A stretch of 64,000 nt of DNA from Pseudarthrobacter defluvii (GCF_030323865.1 NZ_CP066362.1:248001-312000); one strand, 5' to 3'. Shown: positions 26,259-35,743, numbered from the stretch's first letter. Program-made: numbers and translations. Notes: a model not told the origin generated them from the letters alone.

Positions 26259-27039
26259 TCCGGAACAGTTGAGCCTCCTGGCACTCTACGACGACTGGGA
26301 GGACCCGGCAGGCCGCGAACACCTCCTGGAATGCCCTGGGTGCGCCGCCGACTACGCCGCCCTGCGCCGCACGGTGGAGGCAGTGAAGACGACGCCCGAC
26401 ACCAGCCGCCTGTCCGTTCCCGGGCCCCAGGTCTGGGCGGGAATCCACCGCGAACTCGGCTTGGGGGAGTCCGTCCGGGAGGACCCGCTGGCCGCGGAAC
26501 CACCCACGGAAGCCGGGGCAACCCCTGCCGCCACGGCGGCACACGGGGACGCGGCGCCGTCCAACGTTGTTCCCATGGCTGCCCGGCCGAAGGGTGCCCG
26601 AAGGAAGGGCGCCTGGTGGCAGCGCCCCGGCGCGTGGCTGGCGACAGCGGCCGCTGCTGTCCTGGTGGTTGCGGGCGCCCTCTGGGCCTTGAACCGCCCG
26701 CCGCAGCCCCGGGAACTTGCCGAGGCCCAACTGACCCCGCTGGCCCAGCACTCCGCCGCCGGATCAGCCAAGGTGGTGTCCGCCGCCGACGGTTCACGCA
26801 GCCTGGAGGTCAGCCTGGACAAGGATGAAGCCAAGGGCTACCAGGAGGTGTGGCTGATCGCCCCGGACCTCTCCAAGCTGGTCAGCCTCGGCGTCATGAA
26901 CTCCACGTCGGGAACTTTCCAGGTGCCCGCCGGCCTTGACTTGTCGCAGTATCCGGTGGTTGATGTGTCGGACGAGCCCATGGACGGCAATCCGGCCCAC
27001 TCCACCGTGAGCATCGCCAGGGGCACCCTCACGTCCTGA
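26245..27039 (+). CDS. RskA-type transmembrane anti-sigma factor
   Basis: 264 residues. The N-terminal anti-sigma domain has the zinc motif H-x3-C-x2-C (His26, Cys30, Cys33). A membrane segment lies around 131-149 (WLATAAAAVLVVAGALWAL) and the extracytoplasmic part is the RskA domain (LEVSLDKDEAKGYQEVWLIA, FQVPAGLDLSQYPVVDVSDE). It should hold the preceding sigma factor at the membrane until released by proteolysis. It overlaps the sigma gene and converges, with an 11-bp overlap, on the next minus-strand gene. Confidence 0.92.
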   Translation: MPHLDPEQLSLLALYDDWEDPAGREHLLECPGCAADYAALRRTVEAVKTTPDTSRLSVPGPQVWAGIHRELGLGESVREDPLAAEPPTEAGATPAATAAHGDAAPSNVVPMAARPKGARRKGAWWQRPGAWLATAAAAVLVVAGALWALNRPPQPRELAEAQLTPLAQHSAAGSAKVVSAADGSRSLEVSLDKDEAKGYQEVWLIAPDLSKLVSLGVMNSTSGTFQVPAGLDLSQYPVVDVSDEPMDGNPAHSTVSIARGTLTS

Positions 27040-27505
27040 TGCGTGCCCGGACCCACGCGGAGACCCTGCTCCACTGGGCAACAATGGCAGCGGCTGCCAG
27101 CGCAGCGCCCGCGTGCAGGTACAGCATCAGGTGGAGTGAGTGCGCGGCCGGAGCAGCGGCCGACGACGACGGCACGTCCGGCGTGCTTCCGGCGCCATGG
27201 TCGTGGCCCGGCAAGGGGACGGCGCTGGCGGTTGAGAAAGCTGAGAAGGCAAGGTGCAGCAGTTGCTGGGCGACCGCGGATGCCGCCAGGACAGCCCAGC
27301 CCGGCAGCTGCGGGGGCGCCAGCCGTTCAAGGAGCACTGCGCCCAGGCCCAGCAGCACCGCCAGTGCAACGACGATGACGACGGCGGGAGAGGCGCCTCC
27401 CCCCGCAACATGCGCGGCCAGTCCCAGGGCGGTGGCCAGGGGACCTGCCAGCGAGGTAAGGGCGCTTCCGCGGGTGCGCGGAACGGCTGACTGCGTGCTC
27501 TCCAT
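27029..27505 (-). CDS. Small multi-spanning membrane protein
   Basis: 158 residues with four hydrophobic segments (about 17-35, 42-60, 70-92, 128-148) and a histidine-containing loop (PGHDHGAG). No recognised family. The His/Asp loop and the span pattern would be compatible with a metal- or copper-related membrane protein, but there is no further support. It overlaps the anti-sigma gene tail to tail. Confidence 0.65.
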   Translation of the reverse strand: MESTQSAVPRTRGSALTSLAGPLATALGLAAHVAGGGASPAVVIVVALAVLLGLGAVLLERLAPPQLPGWAVLAASAVAQQLLHLAFSAFSTASAVPLPGHDHGAGSTPDVPSSSAAAPAAHSLHLMLYLHAGAALAAAAIVAQWSRVSAWVRARIRT

Positions 27506-27609
27506 CCGCCTGCCCTTCCGCTGCTGGACCTCATTGTTCCCTACCCATTCCGGCAGGAGTGAACCAAGGAGGCAGGCAGGGGTGGCCTGCGGCGTGGTCA
27601 GCGGGGTGG

Positions 27610-28566
27610 CTAGCGGCCGAAGTGTGAGGTCGGTGTGCCCTCCGGCAGGCGTTCAAGGATGTCCTCGGCTACCTTGCGCACCTTGATGTTCCGGTGGCTG
27701 GATGCCTTGGCCAGGATGGAAAACGCCTCCTGGTATGAGCACCTGTTCTGGGCCATGATCACGCCGCAGGCCACGTTGATGGACGTACGGCTGTCCAGGG
27801 CTGAGCGGAGATCGGTGGCCAGCGAACGGGCGGTGTGCAGGTTGATGGCCATCTGCAGGCTCTTGGTTGCCAGGGCGGCGAAGGTGCGCGCTTCCGCGAT
27901 GGCCTGGAGCGGAAAGGCCTTCGCGTCCTGCGCAAAGAAGGCGAGCGCGGCGCTGGACTGGCCCAGTTCAGCGCTGCCGGGGATCCCGTCGTCGGCCGGA
28001 ATGTCTGCATCGAGGCGGAACCGCACCGCAAGGGCGCTGCCGAACCCGGCTGACTGCAGTTGGGTGGAATATTGCCGCCACCGGAAGTCGCCGTTCCTCT
28101 GGAGGACCGCCACGGGGTGGCCGCCGGACATCACATCGGTCACCGGCCCCTCGGCCATCTCCCGTTCCCAGTCCAGCAGCCGGACCACCTCGCCCGAAGT
28201 GCCGGTGATGGCAAGGCTCCGCTTTGGCTGGCGCAGCACCAGGCCGCAGCCAACATCCAGGTTGGCTGTCCTGGCCACATGCCCGGCAGAGGCCGCCACC
28301 AGCAGGTCAAGGGAATCGGCCAGGGTCTGTGCTCCGTTGACCAGGTCCAGCAGGAGGGCCGGGTTTGTGGGCGTGCCCTGGTCATGGCTGGCCTTCAACA
28401 GGGGTGTGCGGCCCCTTCGGGCGTCCGAAGGGGCAAGAGGGCCGGCGACGGCTGGGGGAGAGTCCTTGGTCTCAAAGGACTCCTCGTCGCCGGCCCCGCC
28501 TATTACCCGCGTCCTGTGGACCGGGAAGCCTGGGCCTACGTGTCGTGCGTGCATTGCCAGTCTCAC
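27610..28566 (-). CDS. GAF-ANTAR domain response regulator
   Basis: Up to 318 residues. A GAF domain occupies about 75-235 (LVNGAQTLADSLDLLVAASA, GCGLVLRQPKRSLAITG), and a C-terminal ANTAR RNA-binding domain about 250-305 (SRTSINVACGVIMAQNRCSY, AFSILAKASSHRNIKVR). ANTAR proteins bind dual-hexaloop terminators in mRNA and cause antitermination. The first about 60 residues look disordered and the start could lie further in. The target RNA is unknown; the 298-bp gap upstream holds the arabinofuranosidase promoter on the other strand. Confidence 0.85.
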   Translation of the reverse strand: MRLAMHARHVGPGFPVHRTRVIGGAGDEESFETKDSPPAVAGPLAPSDARRGRTPLLKASHDQGTPTNPALLLDLVNGAQTLADSLDLLVAASAGHVARTANLDVGCGLVLRQPKRSLAITGTSGEVVRLLDWEREMAEGPVTDVMSGGHPVAVLQRNGDFRWRQYSTQLQSAGFGSALAVRFRLDADIPADDGIPGSAELGQSSAALAFFAQDAKAFPLQAIAEARTFAALATKSLQMAINLHTARSLATDLRSALDSRTSINVACGVIMAQNRCSYQEAFSILAKASSHRNIKVRKVAEDILERLPEGTPTSHFGR

Positions 28567-28794
28567 ACCCCCTAGTGAGCCAAGTACCGAGAACCAGAAC
28601 AGGTCTTGTCTCTGGTAAAGAAACCTAATTGCCCTCCGGGCCCGCGTGAATGCGTAACTGGTACCTGTCTTTTCGGTTAGGTAGTACTTGGAGGCCCGGG
28701 GCCGCGAGGCTGTTCGGGGTCCCGCCGCAGGTCAGTCCGCCTTCCGCTCCCGTCGCCGGCGGAATCCCCAAACAGGAATGGATTGATACAACCC

Positions 28795-28823
28795 TTGACG
28801 CATGAAGCGGAAGCCTCAACAAT
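28795..28823 (+). promoter_or_regulatory. Candidate promoter of the arabinofuranosidase operon
   Basis: TTGACG (28795-28800) as -35, a 17-bp spacer, and AACAAT (28818-28823) as -10 (4 of 6 consensus bases). Transcription would start near 28830, about 35 bp before the GTG start of the arabinofuranosidase gene. Confidence 0.5.
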
Positions 28824-28829
28824 GTCTTC

Positions 28830-28841
28830 TATAACGTTGTA
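28830..28841. promoter_or_regulatory. Candidate LacI-type operator
   Basis: TATAACGTTGTA is a near-palindrome centred on ACGT, the style bound by LacI-family repressors with a central CG. It covers the expected transcription start of the promoter at 28795-28823. The LacI regulator encoded at the end of this operon is the obvious candidate to bind it. Confidence 0.5.
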
Positions 28842-28864
28842 AAAACCAAGCCGAGGATACCTTC

Positions 28865-30391
28865 GTGACCCAGCCAGAACCCGCTGCAGCCAAAATCACC
28901 CTTGACCCCTCCTTCACCGTGGGCCCCGTCCGCCGTCGTACTTTCGGTGCCTTCGTGGAACACCTTGGCCGGTGTGTGTACACCGGCATCTTCGAGCCGG
29001 ACCACCCGGACGCCGACGAGGACGGCTTCCGCAGGGACGTCCTGGCGCTGACCCGGGAACTGGGAGTCTCCACCGTCCGCTACCCGGGCGGAAACTTCGT
29101 CTCCGGCTACCGCTGGGAGGACGGCGTGGGCCCGGTGGACCGGCGCCCCGTGCGGCTGGACCTCGCCTGGCACTCCACCGACCCCAACACCGTGGGGGTG
29201 GACGAGTTCGCCAAATGGTCCGTCAAGGCCGGCGTGGAACCCATGATGGCGGTGAACCTGGGCACGCGCGGCACGCAGGAGGCGCTGGACCTCCTGGAAT
29301 ACTGCAACATCGACGGCGGTACCGAGCTTTCCGAACAGCGCCGGGCCAACGGGGCCGCCGATGGCTACGGCATCAAGATGTGGTGCCTGGGCAATGAGAT
29401 GGACGGTCCCTGGCAGATCGGCCACAAGAACGCCCTGGAGTACGGCAGGCTCGCTGCCGACACCGCCCGCGGAATGCGCATGATGGAGCCGGATCTGGAG
29501 CTGGTGGCGTGCGGCAGTTCCGGGCCCACCATGCCCACGTTCGGTGAGTGGGAGCGTGTGGTGCTGTCCGAAACCTACGAACTGGTGGACCTGATCTCCG
29601 CCCACCAGTACTTTGAGGACTTTGGCGACCTGCAGGAACACCTCGCCGCCGGACACAAGATGGACGCTTTCATCCGCGACCTCGTGAGCCACATTGACCA
29701 TGTGAAGTCGGTGAAGAAGTCCACCAAGCAGGTGAACATCTCGTTCGATGAGTGGAACGTCTGGCACATGAGCCGCGATGAATCCAAGGTGCCCACCGGC
29801 AAGGACTGGCCCGTGGCCCCCGTGCTGCTTGAGGACACCTACACGGTTGCCGACGCCGTGGTAGTTGGGGACTTGCTGGTCACGCTGCTCCGGAACACGG
29901 ACCGCGTCCACTCGGCAAGCCTGGCACAGCTGGTGAACGTCATCGCGCCCATCATGACCGAGCCGGGCGGCCGGTCCTGGAAGCAGACCACCTTCCACCC
30001 CTTCGCCCTGACCTCCCGCCACGCCTCCGGTACCGTACTGCAGCTCGCCGTCGAATCGCCGCTGGTCAGCAGCGGCAAGACCGCCGACATCGCGGCCCTG
30101 TCCGCCGTCGCCACCTATGACGCGGACAAGGGCGAGGCCGTGGTGTTCGCGGTCAACCGCTCGGCAGGCCAGGCACTGAACCTGGATGCCGCCGTGGCCT
30201 CGCTGGGCAACGTGCGAGTGGTGGAAGCCGTGACCTACGCCAACAAGGACCCCTACTGGCAGGCCAGCGCCGACGATTCAACGTCGGTCCTGCCGTCCGA
30301 AAACGGAACGGTGAAGGTGGACGGCGGCTGGCTCACCGCCGAGCTTCCGGCCGTGTCCTGGTCCATGATCCGGCTGGCTGTCAGCGCCTGA
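28865..30391 (+). CDS. abfA: GH51 alpha-L-arabinofuranosidase
   Basis: 508 residues, cytoplasmic (no signal peptide). The GH51 TIM barrel shows VRYPGGNFVSGYRWEDGVGP near 71-90, acid/base Glu178 (CLGNEMDGP) and nucleophile Glu296 (SFDEWNVWH), followed by the C-terminal beta-sandwich. It releases arabinose from arabino-oligosaccharides taken into the cell. The GTG at 28865 starts the frame just after an operator-like site. A DNA glycosylase gene and a LacI regulator follow on the same strand. Confidence 0.95.
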   Translation: MTQPEPAAAKITLDPSFTVGPVRRRTFGAFVEHLGRCVYTGIFEPDHPDADEDGFRRDVLALTRELGVSTVRYPGGNFVSGYRWEDGVGPVDRRPVRLDLAWHSTDPNTVGVDEFAKWSVKAGVEPMMAVNLGTRGTQEALDLLEYCNIDGGTELSEQRRANGAADGYGIKMWCLGNEMDGPWQIGHKNALEYGRLAADTARGMRMMEPDLELVACGSSGPTMPTFGEWERVVLSETYELVDLISAHQYFEDFGDLQEHLAAGHKMDAFIRDLVSHIDHVKSVKKSTKQVNISFDEWNVWHMSRDESKVPTGKDWPVAPVLLEDTYTVADAVVVGDLLVTLLRNTDRVHSASLAQLVNVIAPIMTEPGGRSWKQTTFHPFALTSRHASGTVLQLAVESPLVSSGKTADIAALSAVATYDADKGEAVVFAVNRSAGQALNLDAAVASLGNVRVVEAVTYANKDPYWQASADDSTSVLPSENGTVKVDGGWLTAELPAVSWSMIRLAVSA

Positions 30392-30448
30392 CCCCCGGGT
30401 GGGAAGGCGGGGGCGTCCTTATGACGACGGCGGGCCGCAGGTGGGAGG

Positions 30449-31036
30449 ATGGACGGCATGGAACTGCACATCACGGGGGATCCCGCCGCGGACAAGTTGT
30501 TGAGTGAGGACGCCTTCGCCCTGCTGACCGGCATGCTGCTGGACCAGCAGGTCACCATGGAATCAGCCTTCGCGGGGCCGGAGAAGATCCGGGCCCGGCT
30601 CGGGTCGCTGGAACCCGCGGCCATTGCCGCGCACGATCCCGCCGCGTTCGTGGAGGTATTCAAGGAACGCCCGGCGGTCCACCGCTTCCCCGGCTCCATG
30701 GCCGCGCGGGTGCAGGCGCTCGCCGAAGCAGTGCACAGCGAGTGGGACGGCGATGCCGCAGCCATCTGGACCAAGGGGTCCCCCGACGGTGCCGAGGTGC
30801 TGCGCAGGCTCAAGGCCCTGCCCGGATTCGGGGAGCAGAAGGCCAAGATTTTCCTGGCCCTGTTGGGCAAGCAGCGCGGCCTTGAGGCGCCGGGGTGGCG
30901 GGAAGCTGCCGGTCACTACGGCGAGGACGGCTCCTACCTTTCGGTGGCGGACATCGTGGACCCGGAGTCCCTGGCCAAGGTCCGCGCCAGCAAGCAGGCC
31001 GCCAAAGCCGCGGCGAAGGCAGGGAAAGAGCGTTAA
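30449..31036 (+). CDS. HhH-GPD-type DNA glycosylase-like protein
   Basis: 195 residues. The N-terminus (FALLTGMLLDQQVTMESAF) and the helix-hairpin-helix LKALPGFGEQKAKIFLALLG (around 126-145) place it among small HhH-GPD base-excision proteins. Its catalytic Asp and base specificity cannot be fixed by eye and there is no iron-sulfur motif. A Lys/Ala-rich tail ends the protein. Its TAA overlaps the ATG of the LacI gene by one base (TAATG), so the two are coupled. The first two possible starts are 30449 and 30458. Confidence 0.78.
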   Translation: MDGMELHITGDPAADKLLSEDAFALLTGMLLDQQVTMESAFAGPEKIRARLGSLEPAAIAAHDPAAFVEVFKERPAVHRFPGSMAARVQALAEAVHSEWDGDAAAIWTKGSPDGAEVLRRLKALPGFGEQKAKIFLALLGKQRGLEAPGWREAAGHYGEDGSYLSVADIVDPESLAKVRASKQAAKAAAKAGKER

Positions 31037-32040
31037 TGGCAGTCACCATGAACGACGTTGCGCGGGCGGCAGGGGTTTCCCTCAAGACGGTTTCCAACGT
31101 CCTGAACGACTACGAATTCATCCGGCCCGCCACCAAGCAACGCGTGCAGGATGCCATCGCGGAGCTGGGCTACGAAGCCAATCTCACCGCCCGCAGCCTG
31201 CGGTCCGGCAAGACGTCCATGCTGGGCCTGGTCCTGTCCGACCTCTCCGCCCCCTACTACGCCGAGCTGGCGTCCAAGCTGATGAAGGCTGCCGCCCGCC
31301 ACGGCTACCGGGTGATGGTGGAGCAGTCCGACGCCGAAGCCTCCGTTGAACTTGGCGCCCTCCAGGGGACCTTCCGCCAGCTCACCGACGGGTTGCTGTT
31401 CACTCCACTGGTGGTGGACGCGGATGCCATTGCCGCGCGGGCGGGCAACAAGCCCATGGTGATGCTCGGCGAGCACATCCTGGATCCCCGCTTCGACCTG
31501 GTGACCATGAAAAACGAGGAAGCCGCGGCCGCGCTGACCAGGCACCTGCTGGCCGGCGGCCGCCGTCGTATTGCCGTGGTTGGTGCCAACACGGGGGAGT
31601 CTGCCGGGACGGCCGGCCTGCGCCTGAACGGCTACCGGAAGGCGTTGGAGGAGGCAGGCGTTCCCTTCGACCCCGCGCTGATCGCCCCTGCTGAGTGGCG
31701 GCGCGATACCGGTGCCGCGGCGGTGGCCGGCCTGCTGGAGTCCGGCGTGCAGTTCGACGCCGTCTTCGGACTTAACGACGTGCTGGCACTCGGCGCCATG
31801 CACCAGCTGCTGATTCGCGGCGTGAAGGTGCCGCAGGACGTAGCGGTGGCCGGTTTTGACGACATTGACGAGGCGCGGTTCGCCTCCCCGTCCCTGACCA
31901 CCGTCTCGCCGGGCATGGACGAAATCGCCGAGCGCTCCATCGGCCTGCTGCTGGACCGGATCGCAGGCCGCGAGACATCGGAACAGGGCGTGCACGTGGA
32001 GGCCGGATTCGAGTTGAAGGTCCGCGAGTCCGCGCCCTGA
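31036..32040 (+). CDS. LacI-family regulator, probable arabinofuranosidase repressor
   Basis: 334 residues. HTH MNDVARAAGVSLKTVSNVLN (5-24) and hinge (LTARSLRSGKTS) are followed by the sugar-sensing core (MLGLVLSDLSAPYYAELASK onward, GFDDIDEARFASPSLTTV near the end). It is third in the unit with the GH51 enzyme, and the operator-like TATAACGTTGTA upstream of that unit suggests autoregulation by an arabinoside inducer; this is an inference from context. It starts inside the stop of the preceding gene. Confidence 0.9.
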   Translation: MAVTMNDVARAAGVSLKTVSNVLNDYEFIRPATKQRVQDAIAELGYEANLTARSLRSGKTSMLGLVLSDLSAPYYAELASKLMKAAARHGYRVMVEQSDAEASVELGALQGTFRQLTDGLLFTPLVVDADAIAARAGNKPMVMLGEHILDPRFDLVTMKNEEAAAALTRHLLAGGRRRIAVVGANTGESAGTAGLRLNGYRKALEEAGVPFDPALIAPAEWRRDTGAAAVAGLLESGVQFDAVFGLNDVLALGAMHQLLIRGVKVPQDVAVAGFDDIDEARFASPSLTTVSPGMDEIAERSIGLLLDRIAGRETSEQGVHVEAGFELKVRESAP

Positions 32041-32065
32041 CTGCCCCCGCACCTGGCCCACACCT

Positions 32066-32098
32066 CCCGCCAGGGGTTTCGCGTGTGCCGCTGGCGGG
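32066..32098 (+). terminator. Hairpin after the LacI gene
   Basis: CCCGCCAG (32066-32073) and CTGGCGGG (32091-32098) form a perfect 8-bp stem 26 bp after the LacI stop. There is no U tract. It probably ends the arabinofuranosidase operon. Confidence 0.5.
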
Positions 32099-32138
32099 TA
32101 CCTTTCCGTAAACCCGCTCAACGAGGAAAGGTGTGCAC

Positions 32139-32696
32139 ATGATTGCCCTCCTGGTCATCGACATGCAGAACGCATTCTTCGAAACACCCGAATTGGCAGC
32201 CCAGCAGGAGCGGGTGGTCAGGGAGTGCAACCGGCTGATTGAAGGGTTCAAGGCAGCCGGATACAACGCGCTCCTGGTGGGCACCGAACACGAACGGGAC
32301 AAGTCCACCTGGACCCTGAGCATGCTTGACGACGACCAAGGGTTTATCTTCCGCGGCACCGAGCAGGCCCAGTCGGTGCCGGGGCTCCTGAAGGAGGACC
32401 TGCCCCAATTGAACAAGACAAGGGACAGCGGGTTCGTGGGCACCAACCTGCTGGCGCGGCTGCGGAACTGGGGCGCCGAGGAAGTGGTGCTCGCCGGCGT
32501 CTCCACGCACAACTGCATCGCCCAGACCGCCGCGGACGCGTTCGCCCACAACATCCGGGTCACTTACGCCAAGGACGCCATGGCCTCCGAAGCCGACCAG
32601 GACGCCGCCGACATGCTCCGCATCCTTTCCACCACCTACCGCCAGCCCATCCAGTCAAGCGATGAGATCCTCGGCCGGCTCAGCGACGCCAAGTAG
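32139..32696 (+). CDS. Isochorismatase-family cysteine hydrolase
   Basis: 185 residues with the family triad: Asp8 (LLVIDMQNAF), Lys93 (QLNKTRDSGF) and Cys126 (GVSTHNCIAQ), including the cis-peptide GVST. Relatives hydrolyse amides or isochorismate; the substrate is not evident. A nitrogen-salvage role before the urease genes is possible. The ATG at 32139 was chosen over the GTG at 32133 because GAGGAAAGG at 32123-32131 gives normal spacing. It lies 94 bp before ureA. Confidence 0.88.
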   Translation: MIALLVIDMQNAFFETPELAAQQERVVRECNRLIEGFKAAGYNALLVGTEHERDKSTWTLSMLDDDQGFIFRGTEQAQSVPGLLKEDLPQLNKTRDSGFVGTNLLARLRNWGAEEVVLAGVSTHNCIAQTAADAFAHNIRVTYAKDAMASEADQDAADMLRILSTTYRQPIQSSDEILGRLSDAK

Positions 32697-32790
32697 GCGG
32701 ACCCACAGCCTTTACTGATACTCCTGAAACCTGGCGGAAACGTGCCGGGCTTACGCTGGCAGCACGCCCCAGGCCGTCGAAGGGAACCCC

Positions 32791-33093
32791 ATGCATCTGA
32801 TGCCGCGTGAGCAGGAAAAGCTCCTCATCGTGGTGGCCGCCGACCTCGCCCGCCGGCGTCAGTCCCGCGGCCTCAAGCTCAACTACCCCGAGGCTGTGGC
32901 CATCATCAGCTATGAGCTGATCGAAGGCGCCCGCGACGGCCGCAGCGTGGCGGAGCTCATGAGCTACGGCACCACGCTGCTCACCCGCGACGACGTGATG
33001 GAAGGCGTGCCGGAGATGATCCACGACGTCCAGATCGAAGCCACGTTCCCCGACGGCACCAAGCTGGTCACCGTCCACAACCCCATCCGTTAG
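32791..33093 (+). CDS. ureA: Urease gamma subunit
   Basis: 100 residues, the usual length. Features: [20 protein letters not shown] at the start, [20 protein letters not shown], and [19 protein letters not shown]. It forms the structural shell of nickel urease with UreB and UreC. It is the first gene of ureABCEFGD; ureB starts 10 bp after its stop, using a GGAG that overlaps that stop. Confidence 0.97.
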   Translation: MHLMPREQEKLLIVVAADLARRRQSRGLKLNYPEAVAIISYELIEGARDGRSVAELMSYGTTLLTRDDVMEGVPEMIHDVQIEATFPDGTKLVTVHNPIR

Positions 33094-33103
33094 GAGCGCG
33101 GCA

Positions 33104-33457
33104 ATGATTCCAGGCGAGTACGTCCTCCGGCCGGAGCCCATCACAGCGAATGCGGGAAGGGAGGCCATCGAGGTTGCCGTGACGAACACCGGAGACCGGC
33201 CCGTGCAGGTGGGTTCCCACTACCATTTTGCCGAGGCCAACGCGGCCCTAAACTTTGACCGTGAAGCTGCCCACGGCCGGCGCCTGGACATCCCGGCGGG
33301 GACGGCTGCCCGGTTCGAGCCGGGGGACTCACGGACCGTTCGGCTCATTGAGCTGGCAGGCTCCCGCGAGGTCTACGGCCTCAGCAACGGAGTCAACGGA
33401 AAGCTCGACGGCGGCGCCCGCCCCGGCGGGACTGTCACGGAAGGGGACGGCAAGTGA
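33104..33457 (+). CDS. ureB: Urease beta subunit
   Basis: 117 residues. Conserved segments are [20 protein letters not shown] at the N-terminus, [18 protein letters not shown] in the middle and [20 protein letters not shown]. It is a non-catalytic beta-sandwich subunit. The last four bases overlap the GTG start of ureC (GTGA), so translation is coupled. Confidence 0.97.
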   Translation: MIPGEYVLRPEPITANAGREAIEVAVTNTGDRPVQVGSHYHFAEANAALNFDREAAHGRRLDIPAGTAARFEPGDSRTVRLIELAGSREVYGLSNGVNGKLDGGARPGGTVTEGDGK

Positions 33458-35184
33458 GCTTCGAGATCCCGCGCCGGCAATACGCCGACCTTTATGGACC
33501 GACCACCGGGGACAAAATACGCCTGGCCGACACCGAGCTCTTCCTCGAGATCGAAAAGGACCTCACCGTCTACGGCGAGGAAGTGGTGTTCGGTGGCGGG
33601 AAGGTGATCCGTGACGGCATGGGCCAGAACGGGCAGGCCATCCGGGATGAGGACATTCCGGACACCGTGATCACCAACGCCGTCATCCTGGACTACACCG
33701 GCATCTACAAGGCGGACATCGCCCTGAAGGACGGGCACGTCTTCCGGATCGGCAAGGCCGGAAACCCGCAGATCACCGACGGCGTGGACATCGTGATCGG
33801 CGCCAGCACCGAGATCATCGCCGGGGAACGGAAAATCCTCACCGCCGGCGGCATCGACACCCACATCCACTTCATTTCCCCGGACCAGATCCCCACGGCC
33901 CTGGCCAGCGGGGTCACCACCATGATCGGCGGCGGCACCGGCCCCGCTGAAGGCACCAAAGCCACCACCGTGACCCCGGGAAAGTGGCACATCCAGCGGA
34001 TGCTGCAGGCCGCCGAGGCATTCCCCATGAACATCGGCCTGTTCGGCAAAGGCCACGCGTCCGCCGTCGAACCCTTGACCGAGCAGATCCGCGCCGGCGC
34101 CATCGGGCTGAAGGTCCACGAGGACTGGGGCGCCACCACCTCCTCGATCGATACTTCGCTCAAGGTGGCTGACGAGTACGACATCCAGGTTGCCATCCAC
34201 ACCGACACCCTCAACGAGTGCGGCTTCGTGGAGGACACCATCCGCGCCATCGACGGCCGCGTCATCCACACCTTCCATACCGAAGGCGCGGGCGGTGGAC
34301 ACGCCCCGGACATCATCAAGATCGCGGGCATGCCCAACGTGCTGCCCGCGTCCACCAACCCCACGCTCCCGTACACGCGCAACACCATCGAAGAGCACCT
34401 GGACATGCTGATGGTGTGCCACCATCTCAATCCGGACATCCCCGAGGACGTGGCCTTCGCCGATTCCCGCATCCGCGCCGAAACCATCGCCGCCGAGGAC
34501 GTCCTGCAGGACCTGGGCATCTTCTCCATCACCTCCTCCGACTCGCAAGCCATGGGCCGGGTGGGCGAGGTCATCACCCGCACCTGGCAGGTGGCGGACA
34601 AGATGAAGAAGCAGCGCGGGGTTTTGGAAGACAACGACGGCGGCACGCACGGCAGCGCGGACGGCGACAACTTCCGGCTCAAGCGCTACGTGGCCAAGTA
34701 CACCATCAACCCTGCCCTGGCACAGGGCATCGCGGACTCTGTCGGCTCCGTGGAAGTGGGCAAATTCGCCGACCTGGTGCTCTGGGACCCGGCCTTCTTC
34801 GGCGTCAAACCGGAAGTGGTGCTCAAGGGCGGCCAGATCGCCTACGCCCTGATGGGCGACTCCAACGGGTCCATACCCACGCCGCAGCCACGGACCATGC
34901 GGCCCATGTTCGCCACCTTCGGCAAGGCCGTGCACCGGTCGTCCATCACCTTCCTGTCCAAGGCAGCGATCGACTCCGGTGTCCCCGAAGAGCTGGGGCT
35001 TCAAAAGGTCATCCGGGCCGTCTCCGGCATCCGGCAACTCACCAAGGCCGACCTCAAGTACAACGACGCCACCCCGGACATCCAGGTGGACCCGGAAACC
35101 TACCAAGTGACCGTCGACGGCGAGGACGTCACCTGCGAGCCGTCCGACGTCCTGCCCATGGCGCAGCGGTACTTCCTCTTCTAA
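33454..35184 (+). CDS. ureC: Urease alpha (catalytic) subunit
   Basis: 576 residues. The amidohydrolase barrel holds both nickel ions: His137 and His139 (DTHIHF), carbamylated Lys220 (GLKVHEDWG), His249 (AIHTDTLNE), His275 ([11 protein letters not shown]) and Asp363 ([10 protein letters not shown]). The flap His323/His324 ([10 protein letters not shown]) is present. It hydrolyses urea to ammonia and carbamate. The start is the GTG overlapping the ureB stop. All key residues are intact, so the enzyme should be active. Confidence 0.98.
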   Translation: MSFEIPRRQYADLYGPTTGDKIRLADTELFLEIEKDLTVYGEEVVFGGGKVIRDGMGQNGQAIRDEDIPDTVITNAVILDYTGIYKADIALKDGHVFRIGKAGNPQITDGVDIVIGASTEIIAGERKILTAGGIDTHIHFISPDQIPTALASGVTTMIGGGTGPAEGTKATTVTPGKWHIQRMLQAAEAFPMNIGLFGKGHASAVEPLTEQIRAGAIGLKVHEDWGATTSSIDTSLKVADEYDIQVAIHTDTLNECGFVEDTIRAIDGRVIHTFHTEGAGGGHAPDIIKIAGMPNVLPASTNPTLPYTRNTIEEHLDMLMVCHHLNPDIPEDVAFADSRIRAETIAAEDVLQDLGIFSITSSDSQAMGRVGEVITRTWQVADKMKKQRGVLEDNDGGTHGSADGDNFRLKRYVAKYTINPALAQGIADSVGSVEVGKFADLVLWDPAFFGVKPEVVLKGGQIAYALMGDSNGSIPTPQPRTMRPMFATFGKAVHRSSITFLSKAAIDSGVPEELGLQKVIRAVSGIRQLTKADLKYNDATPDIQVDPETYQVTVDGEDVTCEPSDVLPMAQRYFLF

Positions 35185-35205
35185 TCACACCCAGAAAGCA
35201 ACCAC

Positions 35206-35691
35206 GTGATCATCGAACGAGTCCTCGGCAACCTCCACGACCTGCCGGACACCGACCTCGCGGCCTATGCCGGGCTGCACCGCGAGAAGGTTGTCCTGCC
35301 CAGCGCTTCCCTGGTCAAACGCATTCAACGGGCGACGACGGACCACGGCAAGGAGATCGGCATCCGGCTCCCCGCAGGCTCCGGCGACCTCCGCGACGGC
35401 GACATCCTCCACGTCGCCGATACCAACATGATCGTCGTCTCCGTCCTGCCCACCGACGTCCTGGTCATCGCACCCAGGACCATCACCGAAATGGGCATCA
35501 CCGCACACTCCCTCGGCAACCGGCACCTCCAGGCACAGTTCTTCGATGCGTCCTCGGAATATGAAGCCGAAGTCATGGTGTGCGCCTACGACCACACCGT
35601 CGAGGACTACCTCCGCCACCAATCCGTGCCCTACACCCGCCAGCAACGCGTCCTCCCTGTGCCTTTCCGCCATGCTGAACACAGTCACTAA
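35206..35691 (+). CDS. ureE: Urease accessory protein UreE (nickel carrier)
   Basis: 161 residues. N-terminal peptide-binding domain (VIIERVLGNL) and C-terminal metal-binding domain with AHSLGNRHLQAQF and the metal-site YDHTVEDYL. The C-terminal tail is only mildly His-rich (FRHAEHSH). It hands nickel to UreG. The start is a GTG at 35206, 21 bp after ureC. A palindromic repeat follows in the gap before ureF. Confidence 0.94.
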   Translation: MIIERVLGNLHDLPDTDLAAYAGLHREKVVLPSASLVKRIQRATTDHGKEIGIRLPAGSGDLRDGDILHVADTNMIVVSVLPTDVLVIAPRTITEMGITAHSLGNRHLQAQFFDASSEYEAEVMVCAYDHTVEDYLRHQSVPYTRQQRVLPVPFRHAEHSH

Positions 35692-35743
35692 TAGGCCCGT
35701 CGCCACGCTGGGCGCTCCTCGAGGTGTCCGGGTTGGCTGCGCC

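Noticed and set aside
28567..28794. A dual-hexaloop ANTAR target RNA between the GAF-ANTAR gene and the arabinofuranosidase gene.
   Set aside because: I could not find two suitable stem-loops with A/G hexaloops by eye; a covariance search would be needed.
33373..35106. A 577-codon minus-strand frame opposite ureC.
   Set aside because: It is the complement of a highly conserved urease gene and has no recognisable domain.
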